Shown here: one piece after another, positions 22,601 through 33,792 of the stretch | Layout of the letters: every line of letters starts with the position of its first letter | How positions within the stretch are numbered: the stretch's first letter is position 1 | Origin: Strix aluco | Lineage: Eukaryota > Chordata > Aves > Strigiformes > Strigidae | Length of the DNA stretch: 64,000 nt | Assembly: GCF_031877795.1 (NCBI RefSeq) | Contig: NC_133971.1 | Coordinates: forward strand, 9,153,973 to 9,217,972 | Reading direction: 5' to 3' | The notes under the pieces: generated by a model | What the model was told of the DNA's origin: nothing | Databases searched by the model: none | The model's input: the letters and a program-made list of their open reading frames with translations, nothing else | Made by a program: the position numbers and the translations under genes

Positions 22601-24651
22601 GAGGGGAATGAAGAAAGTTTCAACCGCTTCAGTGGCTTTAAGCATTTAAGGGTTTTTCCCTCCTTAGGAGGTGATGTGATGGGGTTTCTTTTTGTTTCAG
22701 ACCTCTCTGCAGTTTGTTTGTGTTGCTGTATTGCAAGTGCCTTAGTTGAGTGGACAGCAATGGAACTGGTGTTCCCTAAAATAATAAAATGTTATCATTA
22801 ACTATGCTTGGCTGTTAGGTTTTTGGCTACATTGGTGCCTATCTGACTGCATCCAACACTGTAAATGTAGTCCCTTCCAAAAATGTAATGGAAATGAATT
22901 TTCAAAAGTAAATATAATCTAATTAACTTCTCCCTTCATAGAAAGAGATTATAATCTAGCAGTTTCTCTTCTCTCTCTGAAGCTGATGCATTTATTGATC
23001 CTTCTATATTTGAATGATTGCTTATGTTTTCTAAGTATGCTACGCCTTCCTTGTGCACCTTGTGAATGACACTCTAAGAAGTAAAATATTAGCAAACAGC
23101 TCTCACAGAAATATGGTAGATTTCTGTCATTACCTAAACGCTTTCCCTTGGAGCACGTGTGCTTACTTGTAGAAGCAGTCAGTCACGTAGTTAACTGACT
23201 TAAAGCTTGGGTGTCTGTGCTTGATATTCATTATGTCCTTGGTGTGAAACTGCATGTGTGCTTATTTTTGCACCAGAAAATACACAGCCATAGTCTCATA
23301 CGAGCAACGCCAGCGTTACAAGAATGACTTCTGTGCAGAGTATGATGAATACAGGAACTTGTATGCTCAGATGGAGAGTATCAGCCAGCAATTCAGGAGT
23401 CTTGATGCACAACGGCACATGCTTTCTCCAGGTTCCAAAGAATATAAGGTAAAGAAGGATAAAAGTGTCAGGATTGTGTTTCATCTCCCTCTTATCCCTT
23501 CCAAAAGCCCACATTTTCAGCACAGGCAGACCTTTCAGTATATATATCTGTTAAATTATATGGACGTGGTTTTAAAACGAACATCTGAGACTGAGTAACC
23601 GGTCGCAGGGCTGGAATTGCCAGACTGGCTCATGCTTCGCTGTCGAGGCGTGGGGGTGCTGCGGTGCTGTTACACAGACCGGGGAGAAGATTGGAAGCAC
23701 GTGGAAACCAGCAGCTGTAATGCCAAAGCTTTCCTGACCCTCTGTTTCCCATGGTTTTATACACTTAACTAAACCTGCAGCCACAGGTTACCCATCTTCC
23801 TGATGCTAGCTATGATTCTAGCAGAGAAGGGTGTTCAAAAACTGATACTCTGGCCTTCCACGCAGACTTCTCTGATTTGGACATACAAATTCCTCATGTT
23901 CAGTACCAGAATTCTTTAATTCTGTGTGCACGCTGAGGATTCTTGGCTGGCGTTTTTTTAGTTTTTGGTCAGATTGCAAGTGTATTTGTGAGCAGAAGGA
24001 GTATTTTAAAATCCCTGGTACTGCTCAACTAGACAAAGGGAAACCTTTTAGAATGGGCATACATCCTCAGACCCTGTGTGGGCTAGCCTGGATTTTTGAA
24101 GCTTGAAAAAACCCTGCAAAAAGTTGTTCAGCCCTCAAACTCCACCTGTCTGAGCTGTCTGCGAACAGACAGCAGCGTGAGCGACTTGTCAAAGGGAATC
24201 GTCAAACACATGCCCCTTCTGTTGCCTATTTACATGTTTAATTGCATATTTGGGGTGATGTGGGGGGATGGGAGGTTATTTTTGCATTTTCTGGTAGTAG
24301 TGAAATGTTCTTCATGTTGTCTTCATGTTTGTTTGTTTGTTTGTTTTTTCCTTGAAGATGCTTTGTGAGGAAGTCTTAGAAGAGTACCGAAAGTTGAAAG
24401 AGGTATGTGTAACACCAGATTTGTGGGAGGTAGTAATCACTGAGCCTGGCTCAAGGGTATTTTTAAGCAAAGGACATGAAATATTCAACTCTGCAGAAAC
24501 GTTTTCATGCCATGATTTTCTTTTTATCTTATCTTTACAGTCTAGCCCCAGCTACTTTGAAAAGAAGTGTAGATGCCAGTATCTCCACAGCAAGCTGTCC
24601 CACATTAAGAAACTAGTAGGGGAATTTGACAAACAGCAACAAGAGTTCTAG
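10536..24651 (+). CDS. ELL2: ELL2 3' half, unit 2 (nine exons, spliced)
   Basis: ELL2 is a nuclear elongation factor that raises the RNA polymerase II elongation rate. It acts in super elongation complexes with AFF1/AFF4 and P-TEFb; its C-terminal OCEL domain is the AFF4-binding part (family knowledge). The nine exons listed for unit 2 join in phase (124+260+125+88+529+67+172+45+111 nt, stop included) and encode 506 residues. Exons 1-4 match the second half of the ELL domain ([50 protein letters not shown]). Exon 5 is a Pro/Ser/Thr-rich linker with basic patches. Exons 6-9 form the OCEL domain ([33 protein letters not shown]). ELL and ELL3 fit less well; the MNPANIIGR and [17 protein letters not shown] segments are ELL2-like. 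The coordinates span introns. N-terminal exons and a promoter are absent, so whether this copy is transcribed depends on read-through from upstream. Confidence 0.9.
10660..13322 (+). other. ELL2 intron a-b, unit 2
   Basis: 2.7 kb, no gene seen. It contains an A tract (11,169-11,187), a short GT repeat (about 12,077-12,088) and a long interrupted T tract (12,517-12,557) that is contracted in unit 3. Confidence 0.8.
12517..12557. repeat. Interrupted T tract, unit 2
   Basis: T runs broken by G. The unit 3 counterpart (35,641-35,662) is a shorter pure T run, which accounts for about 29 bp of offset change. Confidence 0.8.
13323..13582 (+). CDS. ELL2: ELL2 exon b (ELL domain), unit 2
   Basis: Acceptor T-run...TTTCAG and donor CAG|GTGAGA. 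It encodes [11 protein letters not shown] (first Gly split), [13 protein letters not shown] and [20 protein letters not shown] to MILHQ. This is the most strongly recognisable ELL2 block. Confidence 0.92.
13583..16300 (+). other. ELL2 intron b-c, unit 2
   Basis: 2.7 kb, AT-rich, no gene recognised. A low-complexity AC/A-rich patch lies at about 15,906-15,966. Confidence 0.8.
16301..16425 (+). CDS. ELL2: ELL2 exon c, unit 2
   Basis: Acceptor CCTATAG and donor AG|GTAAGT. It encodes [19 protein letters not shown] and [18 protein letters not shown], the end of the ELL domain. Phase leaves two bases for the next exon. Confidence 0.92.
16568..16655 (+). CDS. ELL2: ELL2 exon d, unit 2
   Basis: Acceptor CTTACAG and donor CAG|GTATTT. 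It encodes [18 protein letters not shown] and ends SNAQ in phase 0. It is a serine-rich segment after the ELL domain. Confidence 0.9.
16656..17672 (+). other. ELL2 intron d-e, unit 2
   Basis: 1.0 kb. It contains a 212-codon open frame (16,917-17,555) that I judge to be chance; see the rejected list. Confidence 0.75.
17673..18201 (+). CDS. ELL2: ELL2 exon e (Pro/Ser/Thr-rich linker), unit 2
   Basis: Acceptor TTATCACAG and donor GAAG|GTATTA; 529 nt. It encodes [20 protein letters not shown], a proline/alanine-rich stretch, the ELL2-like [17 protein letters not shown] motif, then a lysine-rich patch ([11 protein letters not shown]) that may act in nuclear localisation. It is more GC-rich than its neighbours. 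It is clearly shorter in the basic region than the human linker as I know it. Confidence 0.9.
18202..19808 (+). other. ELL2 intron e-f, unit 2 (carries the deletion)
   Basis: 1.6 kb, against 2.3 kb in unit 3. The 698-bp difference joins at about 18,471 (AATTCTCC|TGGACAT). No gene seen. Confidence 0.8.
19809..19875 (+). CDS. ELL2: ELL2 exon f, unit 2
   Basis: Acceptor TTCTGTAG and donor CAC|GTGAGT; 67 nt. It encodes [20 protein letters not shown] and ends in the conserved PDY motif that opens the OCEL domain. Confidence 0.85.
19876..23276 (+). other. ELL2 intron f-g, unit 2
   Basis: 3.4 kb, no gene recognised. It includes a moderately GC/CpG-rich patch (about 21,060-21,330) and a CCAA repeat (about 21,682-21,706). 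Confidence 0.75.
21682..21706. repeat. (CCAA)n repeat, unit 2
   Basis: About six CCAA repeats within an A/C-rich low-complexity stretch. The copy in unit 3 is at about 45,486-45,510 with the same length. Confidence 0.8.
23277..23448 (+). CDS. ELL2: ELL2 OCEL exon g, unit 2
   Basis: Same exon as 147-318 in unit 1, with an identical protein sequence. It joins exon f in phase. Confidence 0.9.
23449..24357 (+). other. ELL2 intron g-h, unit 2
   Basis: Same as 319-1,227 but with the unit 2/3-type bases in the variant cluster (23,682-23,703). No gene. Confidence 0.8.
24358..24402 (+). CDS. ELL2: ELL2 OCEL micro-exon h, unit 2
   Basis: 45 nt, phase 0 at both ends. Its donor could in principle splice to exon a of unit 3 without changing the frame. 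Confidence 0.85.
24541..24651 (+). CDS. ELL2: ELL2 terminal coding exon i, unit 2
   Basis: Acceptor ATCTTTACAG, then SSPSYFEKK to the TAG stop at 24,649-24,651. Identical to the unit 1 copy. Confidence 0.9.
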   Translation, partial: SSPSYFEKKCRCQYLHSKLSHIKKLVGEFDKQQQEF

Positions 24652-26727
24652 CACTAGTCTCCTGCTTCGACCAGGACACGTGAATGGACAGAAGCTTATT
24701 TATTTAAAACTTAAGATTAGTTTCTCTAAGATTCTAAAAGGTAGCATTGAACTTTTTTGTTACAGAAGTTTCCGTATTAGCAGAGTTAACTACTTTTATT
24801 GTTGTTGATGTTGCTTACATGTGTATTTAAAGCTGCTTTTTCTGGTCCCTTCTTTTCTTCAAGATTTTTGTTTGTCCATTGAATTAGTTTTAGCAGTAGA
24901 TAACTGGGGAGCCAGTGCCTTTACTATGACGTTGTGCGCATATTAAGAAAAAGTTGTAGCAAACTGAAATGCTGATGGATAGATGTAAGGCTGTTTTCTG
25001 ACCTTTCTTGTTAATGCAAACTCTTTGCCTTAAATGGTAGAAGGTTTAGAAATTAGCAGAAAACAAAAAAATCACATTGTTTTGGAGGGTTAAAGAGGCA
25101 CGTAGATGTGCGGTATACAGGGCATTTTGTGACAAAAGAAACTCGCCCCTGCAATTTAAACTCCCCGTTGCAGTGGCTGGTTGCCTTAAGGTGTTTGGTT
25201 GTGTATATTTAGTGTAGTTAAATCATGAGCTGCACTGCTTCCCGCTTTGCCGAAGCACCTGGGAAGCACTACGTGGCCTATCGGTGTCTGGAAGCGTGTG
25301 CTTGTACCGCGTGTGTGCGAGAATGTGTGGGTGTGAGCGCGTGCGATGGGGAAAAAACCAAGCTGCTGCTCTAAGTAGGCCAAACGCTCAGGTTAAAACA
25401 ACTGACGAGTGTTGCTGTAGGCTTTTTCCTACAGAATTGCTACTTGTGTTCTGGAAGGTGAGAGCATTTCCATTTCGGTCATTTGTCAGCTTTAATAATA
25501 CTGGGGAAATTGATACTTTACCAAAATGAAACAGATATATAGTTTGGGGGCAAGATTATGGAATTAGACGTGTAGGTTACCTATTTATATACTACTTAAA
25601 GTATTTTTTGAAGAGAGATATGCAAAGAAGCTATTGCCTGCATGAAATAGGTATTTAAAGATTTTTGTCCTGGGTGCCAAGAAGACAACAAAGAGGAGAT
25701 GTATTTAACTGTAAAATGATGTGATCACCAAACAGCACAAGCTTTCATTTCATGAAGTTTTTTTGTTTATTTTGATGCAAGCCATTGCTTACTTTATCAG
25801 GTGAAAACACAGGTTATTTGGTCAAAACTGAGCAAAATCTTTGTGTGTCTTACTGTGTTTGTCTTTTCAACGCATTGCCAATTGAAGAGGGAAGCATTAT
25901 GTTTACAAATCTGATTTTGGACCTTTTGCCAAAGTTTTGGTAGTATTGCTGATAGACAGAAAAAACTGTTGTATTATCACTGTAAACCAGAAAACGTCTG
26001 ACTGCCAGAAAACACGCGTTCAGGTAAATGGGAGCGATGGAATTTTTGCCTTAAATTTCTGCGTTCAGAGACGATACGTGTTTGTGAAGACGGCATAGCG
26101 AGGAAGGCGCATCCCTTTCTGCTGCCTGCCAGCGATAGTGGTGCTACCGACGGGAGACCAGGCTGACTCTGGGTCCCTTGGATTAGCACAGCTGTTTTCC
26201 CTCTGCATTTCAAGTGGCGAAATGAAGGGCAGATGTCTTGCTCCCTGTTAAGAACCGAGTTCATCTGGGTGTAACAACTGCATTCGGTCCCCAGCCTGCG
26301 CACGCAGGGGCTGTTAATTTCACTGCAGTTCTGCTGCCCGCGCGCTGGGGGCCCAGCTTTCAACCTAGAGACAGAGCTGCTGCTCAGATTAAAACGGTGG
26401 GAAGATCCTGATGTTGGGACCCAGTTTGGCAGTTGTTGGCTTTTTACCTAAACTGTGTGCCCGGGTCTGACGTTAACCGCCAGGACGGGACAAGCCGCGC
26501 TGCTACAACCGTCTCGACGGCTGGCGATCACCCGCAGTGCTGTCACTGTAGAACTGAGACCCGGTGCAGCTAACTGATTTCCCCCCTGTCCCCTTTTGCC
26601 ATCGCGCGCATCTTCTGGTTTAGAGGCCGTGTACGTGTTGCCGCTGGAGGTTAGCGCTACTTCAGAGGTCCCGCGCCGCAGACCACCATCAGACCGGACA
26701 AGCTACTGTAAAGGCCTTAACCGAAGG
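24652..26727 (+). other. ELL2: ELL2 3' UTR, unit 2 (truncated by the join)
   Basis: Co-linear with 1,522-3,597 and with the native UTR from 48,457. It ends at the unit 2/3 join without a consensus AATAAA. Confidence 0.8.
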
Positions 26728-26733
26728 CCTTAA
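26724..26733. other. Tandem duplication join, unit 2 / unit 3
   Basis: Base-for-base the same join as at 3,594-3,603, with AAGGCCTTAA at 26,711-26,720 and 26,724-26,733. Identity of the two joins shows that one original duplication was later multiplied. Confidence 0.85.
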
Positions 26734-26761
26734 TACCTCCTATTAAAGCCAAGTTGTCTTA

Positions 26762-26767
26762 AATAAA
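26762..26767 (+). terminator. Candidate poly(A) signal just after the unit 2/3 join
   Basis: Same AATAAA plus GT-rich context as at 3,632. It is the first strong signal downstream of the unit 2 stop codon. Confidence 0.35.
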
Positions 26768-29700
26768 AGAGTCATTGTGTGTCTAACTACCCATGCAGCT
26801 CCTTGAGAAATTTTAGGAGACTATATTCACCTCACATCCTTCCCTTTTGCATGAAGCAGGGAGGGAGGAATCATCCTTCTCGAGCAATACTGCTTGCAAA
26901 CTAAGTTTTCATGCATTGCATTAGTGGCATTCACTACTGGCAGACGCCTTGCTACTTAAAAAGTTACTGTCTTCACAGCGCTATAGAGGTACTTGAGGTG
27001 GCTACAATTAAACTGTGCGAGTTTGATTACATACGCAGGTTTTCACCAGCTGAGAATCTAGCTCATAGTGACAAGATCTATAAAATTAGCAACAGGAAGA
27101 ATGGGAAACTCAGTGTTTTGTAAAGCACGACATTGAATAGGCTATTTGTGAATGGTCACACTGAACACCTTGTGCTTTATCACCCATTATTTATTTTAGT
27201 GTGATGTGACTTAGCCCACATGGATATTGTTAAAATGTGTTTTACTCCCTAAATTCCTTCACAAACAGTTTGAAGCACATTGCATGTTACCCCTCCACGG
27301 AGGGAGCGTTCCAAAATAAACAAAGATCTCCTTACATCAAAAAACAAAAGCACCTTCAAAGAAATCTTTCCTGTTGCTCCATCTTAGCTGTTGCCAAATG
27401 GGAAGGAAAAGCAAAAAGAAGAGCAACAAGTTTTCCAGCAGAGCTTGAAGAACTAGTTCAGGGTCAACGTGTACCACTTCAGTCTGAACCGGGCTCCGTA
27501 TCAAATCCTGTTCAAATTTAAGTAGCGTGCTCGCTTTCCTAGTGACTTTCACCCAACACTTGTCTTTTACAGTAAAGCTCTAGTTCTAAAGTAGCCTTTC
27601 ATCTTTGTCGTATTATCCACAGTTTTAGCTGCCTACAGAACAGTCGTTCTGTACCGTTTCCACTCCTGTTTAGTATTACCAAAAGTTTTGTTTTCTTCTT
27701 TTGGCAGTGCAAAAGAAGTACACTTGATTTTGTTTCCAATTTCCTAAGAGAGGGCTGTGATCAGAGACAATAATCACTTTACAAAAGATTCAGGAACTTA
27801 ACTTACATTGCTTCAGCCTTTTTCCTCCCACCCCCAAGGACATTCACCGCCACACTCCTCTGAGCACCGCTTTCGCTATTAAGTGGCTTAGTGAGGATGT
27901 TACTCTGCTTTAGAGAATGCTTTCCTGGAAACAAGTTCCAAAGAGTCTCTCTCCTCCTGCGTTCAATGTGTTCAGCATTCACTATCAGCTCTGGGATTTA
28001 CCATGAACTCAGAAAAGTCTGTTCTCCCTTTCCATCAAAGATTAGAAAAGGTAGGGGTTTCTACAGTTGCAGTGAACTGGTTGCAGGAAATCCCTTTACC
28101 AAGAACGAACACTGCTTCACTGGAATTAGATTCTCCCTATCGCTACTTTAAAGATTCTCACAGGTGTCAGGCCAGCATTAAAGGGAATCCACCAGTGACT
28201 CTGCAGCCAGCATTTTCTATGCTCTGTCCTCTCCCAGGAGACTGGAGGCTTTTATCTGCTCTCAGTCAAGAAATACTCACTAGGCTGAAAGTCTACTGTA
28301 TGCTTTTGGGAAAGCTGCACAGCTGGACGTAGAGGCTGAACAGCACCGAGATTTCTTTTCTAATCTTTTTCAAGTTCCACACTTCACACTGGGGGGCACT
28401 CGAGGGCTGATCATTACAGTACAGTATGTACAGTATGAAACTAGCAATATGAAAACCTATTTATTCTCCATCTAAGTTGTTGAAGGCAATTAATACTTTT
28501 ATCTTCCTGTGTGCTTCATTGATGGGGTACATAAAAGGAGAAATGGAATGAATTCTCATATAATTTTAAAAAAAGAATCCATCTATAAAGTTACAGTCCC
28601 AGGAAAGAGGTGGGGCAGTCTACACGTTAGTCTCTTGCTTAGTGAATAATACAAAAGACTTCTACATGACTACAAATAAACAACAAGTCGCTGAGCTGCA
28701 GAGTAACAGTTCCAGATCTGTGCCTACGCTCTCACTTTAGACCCAGCCTGTCCGAGAGACCTTCAGTCAGCAGCTACATTCCACCTCAGACCACGACATG
28801 ATAACAAGATTTGCACAGCACAGTTATGAACCAAGCATTTGGCCAGTAGGTTCTTCCTGCGGCCATGACCAACACGGGGTGCAGATCACATACCACAGAA
28901 ACATCTAAACGCCTAATCACATTATTTATGCCTCAAAAAATTAATTTTACTTCCTGGCTTTTGCCTCAAGAAATTGTGGGCATCGAAAGAAACCCTAAAG
29001 CAAAAGCAGACAATTCAGAGATACTGTTACACACATGCGGACGCCACATCGAGGACAATTCTCACAGCAGCAAGATCAGCGCAGTTTTGCTGCTAGAAGA
29101 TCGCAGCCCTGCGCTTCAGAGCTGAGCTCTTCTCTTACTGTGCTGCTCAGGCAGGCGACCTCGAAATACACGGCACAGCCAGGAGGACCACGTGCAAAAG
29201 AAGTCAGGTGAGAGAACGTAGAGCGTCACAGCAGAGCCCACTTCATACAGCATGGCACATGCAGAAAGATCTCATGCCCACTAGAAAGCCCTGCATAAGC
29301 CTCTGGAGCCTAAAGTTTAGACAAGAATCTGCATTTCAGCAGCATCACGCTCAAGTGACACAGATACAGTATACCAATCACCAAAACCTAAGTCAAGCGT
29401 TAAGAAGATGATTCATGAACAAAAAGTTCTGCTTAACAGTACCGATTGCTTTCTAGGATCACTGCAACAAATTGTATTTGTCCAGACTGTAGAGCGTATT
29501 CAGTGTCGTTATCCCTATACATTACGCAACAGTCCCCAGAAACATTAAGAACCTGCTGGTCGTCCCTCAAGGGAAGGAAGCAGTAGTTTAACAAAAAGCA
29601 TACTTGCACTTATGGGGACTTATGGGCAACTTATGGGCACTTACGCACTTATGGGTAAATTTACAGGCACACGAAGACCACCATTCTTCCCTCCACTTCC

Positions 29701-30423
29701 CCCCAACAGTTGTAACTGAACATTTTTTCAATTTCTCCTTCCTCATTTCAGTGTAAGGACTATGGGAACACACAGACTGTGGGAAAACAGTGACTGAGAA
29801 CAAACAGCAGCAGAACAAACAGCATTGTCCTTGGTCAGCTCCAGGAGACAGCAGGTCTCCGCAAGAGCACATCTCCACCCAGACAACAGTGGTTATCCAT
29901 GTCTGGATGCACTGCCTAGCCACACTGCCAGCAACGGAGCAATTATTAAAAGGATCAACATAACTTACTTGTGTTTTACATTCTAACAGAATTATTTATT
30001 ATTAATGTTATCTTTTGTTTCCCTTCAAACAATGGGCCCTGTCAAGAACGGGTTAAAAACAAGCACACCGACACAACCTCCCCAGAGCCTTGCCAGCTGA
30101 AGGGGTGAGCCTCTGCCTCCTCAGGCACCGGAGACCAGCTCGATGAAGCTGGCCAGCTGAGAGTTCCCTGCTGTGGGCTCAAGTTTACAATTCAAAGTGA
30201 CTATTTTTTGACAGATGTTAAGTTTCCGCATGAAGTTGAACATCATGCTATCATGTAAAAAGGCGAGAAAATACTTCAGCAAGGGCTTACTACAAAGCTG
30301 ATGGATATGAGCATTTCTCCCAGTTCTCACACAGACCTGAGGTGTTTCAGCAATTATCGGTATCCATTCCTCTCTTTAGAGCTTCCCTGCAAGCAATCAG
30401 AACTAGATGCGATCTTTGCATGA

Positions 30424-30456
30424 AATGAATGAATGAATGAATGAATGAATGAATGA
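30424..30456. repeat. (ATGA)n microsatellite, unit 3
   Basis: Same tetranucleotide repeat as unit 2, one repeat longer. It is a usable marker to tell the units apart. Confidence 0.85.
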
Positions 30457-32737
30457 CAAAGACTCCTCAGCATGATAAGAGATAGTGCATCGGGGGTATT
30501 AGGATCAGGCTTTAATGCCCACAACCAGTCTCAGAGCCATGTTCGAGCCATAATGCATCTAGAACAAATACCAGTGCTACACAACATCAGCTGTCCAAGG
30601 GCTTGGGTCCCCACCCCCACCCAAAATATAACTAAAGAACAATGCAAAGATTAAACAGGTTAATTCTCTTCCTCTATCAAGAGAAAAATAAGTGTTTCTG
30701 CTCTCTATTTACAGCTATTCATAAACAAAGATACAACACATTCATCTGTAGAAACTTCCATTCAGGTCAGAGAAAACCCTTTTTAAACATTAACAAGTTA
30801 CACCTCTTCAGCACTTCCTGTAAAATAAATATTACCTATAAAACGAAGGTAGTATTGTAAAGACAAAAGAATAACTACTTCAGGAGGCATATCCCACTGA
30901 CTTTGGGCAATACCCTCCTGGCAGCTCTTTCTGACCCAAGAGACTTTCTGAACCAACACCTACCACAAAAGGTGTTTTCCTTCTTCAGCTGTTAGCTAGC
31001 AGAGATCACTGTTCTTCTAATTCAAGATTGTTTCTCTAGAACAAGTGCACTTTCCACTCAACTTTCTTCCCCGAAAGGAATCACCTTAATGGTAAACTGC
31101 AGTGGCAGAGAATTTTATGTGTGTAATACCTCTGGAGAAACCAGCGTTCAAATCAAATCTTTACAGAACCAAAATATCTCGGCTGTCTATAGGAGATGCC
31201 GACACTTCAGAGGGACTCTCAAACTCACCACCTTCGCTTTCCCCTTCGAGTGAAACGCCAAGAAATTGAGGAAACCTGCGATCCATACGCCAGCTGCTTC
31301 TCCAAACGCCAGCACACACAGACCTTGCTACGCAGACCCTTTGCTTGCGCTCAGCTATCAAGCATCTAAGGTGCTGTCTGCACTGCCAGAGCAGTGAACA
31401 TCCCCAAGATACTGTCGCTGTGTCTGACGGCTGCTGGTGGAATCAAAGGAGGCTCCTCTTCTAAGGTCAGAGAAGATCGTGATATGGGCAAAAACAAGTG
31501 AAGAGGAAAGGCCAGTGGTGATTTGCACATGGCTGCAACAAATACGCAGCATAGTGCTTACACAGTGGAAAAGCAACAAAGGCCTCAACACCCTCTGCTA
31601 TCACCTCACTAGTTCCTAGACGCTGAAGGCTGTACCCCACTCCCACATGGCAGAATAGCAGAGTCCTTTAGCTGATGGGCTCAGGTAAGGCAAGTAGAGA
31701 ACAGCTAGAAATAACACTGCCAAGATATTAGAAGAGAACATAAATCGGTGACCTTATCCATAACTGCGTGACCATGGTGTTTCAGAACCCAAATGTAATA
31801 CAGCAGCACCTTGTCCTGGTTCTCTGAGTCAAAGTGAACAGTGTTAACATCTCCCGAAAAGGCAAGAAAATGCCCTGCTTTTGCATTAAGTTTGCTTCAG
31901 CTTCTGGAAGATTACGTTCAGCGTCGTATCAATGTGGTCCAGTGGTGTTGAATAACTATTTCTCCCATTTGATTAACTGGGCTATCACAGGCAGAGTTTA
32001 TGCACTGATCTGGGAAGCTGATAGCAAACAGGCACGTGGACGCTGTTCAGGTTCTCAGTCACAGGCGAGCTTCTGCCCTCAATTTCAGAACAGAGATTTC
32101 TCTAGATAGTGGGTTTTGGGAGCAATAAGCGAATGAGCTGATTTAATAGCTCTTTGCCTAACAGGAGATCTCTCACCATCCCCGTCCTCCTCTTTGTCCC
32201 CTTGCGCTAGGTCTCTTCTACTACAATACAACCTTTCAGTGAACTCATTTAACTGATGGGATTGGCAAAAAGCCGGATGGTTTAGTGGCAGACCTGGGCA
32301 AGCCTGGGGCAGTGTGGGCTTTTGGTTTTTTTGTGGTTTTTTTTTTTTGGTTAAACTGTATCTGAAAGGGGCCAGACAGCTGCCACAGCTGGCAGAAAGC
32401 AAGCGGCAGGAGTGCATGCCAGGGCTGAGAGGTCCTGCCTCCGCTCCTGGCTTGCTCCTCCCCAGCATCTCTGATGACACTCTCTCCTTTAGGAAGGAGC
32501 ACCTTCAGTTAAATTAAACTGTGTTTTTTAAGTAAGATTAAATTTAAGCTGCTTTAGCTCTGAATAATTCCAGATAGCATGTCTAGGTAGTTTTAATGTG
32601 GGTTTAAGAATCTTCTTCAAAATCTAATCAGACTAGCGTTCGTGAGGTCCTTTGTAGCCAGCTCTCAGTTTGTGCAAAGTGCCTGCAAAGTTAATGCAAG
32701 ACTTGTGTGGTGTTACACACAGAGTCATTTAAAAGAA

Positions 32738-32923
32738 AATAAAACCAGAAAGGACCTCTGCAGGGTGTCTAGTCTAATTTTGTGCTCCAGTCAGGTCTGG
32801 CTTCAAAACTGTCTTGGATTTTGAAAATGCCCAGCCTGAGGGGAGGGATTACACATCATCTCAGTCAGTGCTCGACTGTTCCTGTGGTGAAAGGAAAGAG
32901 GCAACGGATAAAAGCTGTGCTTT
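32738..32923 (-). mobile_element. Degenerate CR1-like LINE fragment, unit 3
   Basis: Copy of the 9,605 fragment carried along in the duplicated unit. Confidence 0.5.
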
Positions 32924-33668
32924 AGATGGCAAGAAGGACCTTTATTTCTGTTGCAAATGCAGGGATTTCGGAACAAGGGATCAATACCTAGCTCTAGGCT
33001 ATGGACAGAACTGTAGCTGGATCATCTTGAAATGTTGGTCAGGGCCTTGGTCCAGCTTCGACTTTCAGAAATGACGTGGTAAATTGAGACACGAGATTCT
33101 TGACCCTTCTTGGAGGCTTGATGGGGAGTTTGAGGGTGGCTAAAGTGTTTTTGGGTGAGCTAAAGCCAGTATCCTCTCTCTGTTCAGAGCCATTGCAATG
33201 GCGGGTGCCACACAGTGTACTCGTTAAGAGCAGTGACAGTTAGGCCAGTGTAAACGATCTCAGGTGGAGGGGAGGAGAGATGTGCCCACCTGAGAGCCGG
33301 GCGGCTGGTGGAAGGCCCCTGGGGCGGGGCCTACCTGACGTCACAGGGCCGGTGTAACTGCCCGAGTTGTCCTGGCAACAGTCATTACAACAATGAGCCA
33401 CCAACGCTGCGGGCAGCCTGCCTCTCAAGCACACTACACGGACAGGTAAAACTGATACCATTTGGACATGCAGAGACAATTTGGAATAGATTTACGCCCT
33501 AGCTAGCTGTCAGGACTGGAAAAAAGATTTTTCTTCACCTGTTAAGACAGGTTTAAAAGTTCCTGATACAACCATGCTTCTAAACGTGAACTAGCGCTTG
33601 GGCTCAACCTTTTCCAATGTTTTTATAGTTCTGGAGCCTCTCAACTCAGTTGCCTGGGACTTATACAG

Positions 33669-33792
33669 AACAAAATTACAGTGTGTACCACAAGTGATTC
33701 CTATCCGACGACCAAAGCGTGCATGGCCCAGCCAGAAGAGGAGTTGCACAATGGAAGTGCAAAGGTTATTAAACCTGATGGGCCATTTTTAG
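33669..33792 (+). CDS. ELL2: ELL2 exon a (ELL domain), unit 3
   Basis: Same borders as unit 2 exon a. Differs by Arg to His at 33,747-33,749 (CGC to CAC, a CpG transition). Confidence 0.85.

Larger units (their letters stand above)
3598..26727 (+). repeat. ELL2: Tandem ELL2 unit 2 (complete, 23,130 bp)
   Basis: This is a complete copy of the amplified unit, from the intron-side breakpoint to the 3' UTR-side breakpoint. It contains nine ELL2 exons: 10,536-10,659, 13,323-13,582, 16,301-16,425, 16,568-16,655, 17,673-18,201, 19,809-19,875, 23,277-23,448, 24,358-24,402 and 24,541-24,651. Compared with unit 3 it lacks a 698-bp segment in the intron after the linker exon (join near 18,471) and has a longer T tract at 12,517-12,557. 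Both ends carry the same novel join, so duplication and not retroposition produced it: introns are retained and no poly(A) tail is present. Confidence 0.92.
26728..33668 (+). other. ELL2 intron upstream of exon a, unit 3
   Basis: Copy of 3,598-10,535, with no additional gene or insertion seen. Confidence 0.6.
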